This document shows, one piece after another, positions 13,664-14,694 of a stretch of DNA of 14,694 bases. A model generated the notes under the pieces. That model had not been told where the DNA came from. It did no database searches and was given only the letters and a program-made list of their open reading frames with translations. This stretch comes from Desulfobacterales bacterium. GTDB taxonomy: Bacteria; Desulfobacterota; Desulfobacteria; Desulfobacterales; Desulfobacteraceae. Numbering within the stretch: position 1 is the first letter of the stretch; the number at the start of each line of letters is the position of its first letter. The DNA lies in the NCBI GenBank assembly GCA_022361535.1, contig JAKSAU010000037.1, forward strand, positions 1 to 14,694. The letters run 5' to 3'. The position numbers were made by a program, and so were the translations under genes.

Positions 13664-14694
13664 ATGAAAACTCTTTTTAAATATAGTCTCATTTTCTTTT
13701 GTGCATTCTGTATTGCCGGAGCTACGGGATATCTTGGAGTAACTCTTTTTACCAAGAGTGCTCCAGAAATTATTTTGCCTGATCTTGTAGGAAAAAATAT
13801 TATTCAGGTATTAGAAACCCTGACACGGCTTGGACTGAATCCCAAGTTGCATGCCACTCAGTATCACGAAACCATTCCAAAATACGGTGTAATATTTCAG
13901 GATCCCCAACCGGGAACTACGATTAAAAAAGGGCGAGACGTAGTTATCTACCTGTCAAAAGGGTTTAAGGAAAGCAAGATACCAGACTTGAGAAGAGTAA
14001 TGCTCAAACAAGGGTTGCTGCACTTAGAAGCAAAAGAACTTAAGGCTGGAAAAATCATATATGTTTCATGGCCAAGTGCATCAAAGAATACAATTATAGG
14101 CCAATACCCTCTTCCTAACACACTGGCTGCGGCAAATACATCATGCGATCTTTTGGTCAGCAAAGGTCCTAAAGCCTTAGAAGTAGCTATGCCTGATTTG
14201 AAAGACCTTACTTTGGAGCAGGCAGCCGCTCAAATCGAGGCAATAGGGCTTTTGTTGGAAAAAATCAAATCTAAAACCAACTCCCTTAAACTACCGGGCC
14301 TTGTCCTTGATCAAGCCCCATCCTTTGGTAGTCGTGTTACTCAAGGTGATCCTATCCATCTTATTGTAAATGAGTCTGTTGCCGACAGGATAATGAATCC
14401 AAATACTTTAAATGAAATGGTTTGGGTTTCTTATTCGTTGCCCCCCGGGTTTGCAAACCGTCATGTAAGAGTATCCGGAAAACTCTTTGATAGGGAAACC
14501 AACTTTATAAACACCTATATGAAACCTGGAAAAAAAATAAACTTATTGATTCCGGGCGGAATAAAAACTAAAATCCGCCTTTTTGTTGACCATAAACTGA
14601 TGATAATAAGACATATCGACCCATGGCAGAATGATCCAGATGTTCCCTGGTTCTATTTGCCGAAAAACACTTTTACAGGAGAATTTAAATGGCA
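13664..14694 (+). CDS. Membrane-anchored PASTA-domain protein (3' end not in window)
   Basis: The frame is open from ATG 13664, 5 nt after the rsmB stop, to the window edge (343 codons). A short basic N-terminus and a hydrophobic segment (LIFFCAFCIAGATGYLGVTLF, here cut to FFCAFCIAGATGYLGV) at about residues 8-27 anchor it in the inner membrane with the rest outside. Three PASTA-like repeats follow: about 40-105 (LPDLVGKNIIQVLETLTRLG ... QDPQPGTTIKKG), 108-180 (IPDLRRVML ... GQYPLPNTLAAA) and 185-250 (MPDLKDLTLEQAAAQIEAIG ... DQAPSFGSRVTQGD). A C-terminal region of about 95 residues is unassigned. No kinase or penicillin-binding domain is present, so it is a stand-alone PASTA protein; these bind peptidoglycan-like ligands in other bacteria. 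It sits between rsmB and a new start at 14689. No strong ribosome-binding site is seen. Confidence 0.88.
   Translation, partial: MKTLFKYSLIFFCAFCIAGATGYLGVTLFTKSAPEIILPDLVGKNIIQVLETLTRLGLNPKLHATQYHETIPKYGVIFQDPQPGTTIKKGRDVVIYLSKGFKESKIPDLRRVMLKQGLLHLEAKELKAGKIIYVSWPSASKNTIIGQYPLPNTLAAANTSCDLLVSKGPKALEVAMPDLKDLTLEQAAAQIEAIGLLLEKIKSKTNSLKLPGLVLDQAPSFGSRVTQGDPIHLIVNESVADRIMNPNTLNEMVWVSYSLPPGFANRHVRVSGKLFDRETNFINTYMKPGKKINLLIPGGIKTKIRLFVDHKLMIIRHIDPWQNDPDVPWFYLPKNTFTGEFKW
14677..14694 (+). other. Ribosome-binding site and first codons of the next gene (possibly rpe)
   Basis: AGGAG (14677-14681), 7-nt spacer, then ATGGCA (14689-14694) at the very edge. The spacing is ideal for a start codon in another frame than the PASTA gene. 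From gene order in related bacteria ribulose-phosphate 3-epimerase (rpe) would be expected, but two codons cannot show it. Confidence 0.4.

Overview
The window looks like part of a chromosome of a sulfate-reducing Desulfobacterota bacterium, probably Desulfobacteraceae-like. This rests on the right-hand core block ribF-def-fmt-rsmB-PASTA protein, followed by a start that would fit rpe, and on moderate GC content. It is inference; no rRNA or species marker is present.

Layout from left to right. (1) 1-580, minus: 5' part of a secreted protein gene that runs off the left edge. (2) 581-896: AT-rich intergenic DNA. (3) 897-1293, minus: frameshifted, truncated remnant of a tyrosine integrase, followed by a hairpin terminator (1372-1402). 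(4) 1409-9705: an integrated island of about 8.3 kb, bounded by a perfect 23-bp direct repeat. The right copy is the 3' end of an intact tRNA-Leu(CAG) gene (9686-9772, minus). The left copy is the displaced tRNA 3' end. (5) 9773-9890: divergent promoter region. (6) 9891-14694: the housekeeping operon, all on the plus strand.

The island carries a complete integrase of 560 aa next to the tRNA (minus strand, reading away from it). On the plus strand it carries an uncharacterised 234-aa protein, a 193-aa catalytic-domain-only tyrosine recombinase, a long structured leader with two imperfect repeats, a ribbon-helix-helix (RHH) regulator, a tiny hydrophobic ORF, a strong terminator, a 438-aa Walker-type helicase-like ATPase, a candidate structured RNA, and a second tyrosine recombinase of 313 aa. 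Candidate arm-type integrase sites flank the att core on both sides. The island therefore looks like a small integrative element, satellite-like or plasmid-like. The ATPase is the best candidate for a replication function, and the RHH/micro-ORF/terminator block is its likely control region. The integrase remnant just outside the left att suggests that an older relative used the same tRNA.

The core operon joins FAD synthesis (RibF), N-terminal Met deformylation and initiator-tRNA formylation (Def, Fmt), 16S rRNA m5C methylation (RsmB) and a membrane-anchored PASTA protein. The genes abut or overlap, which points to one transcript from the promoter at about 9808-9836.
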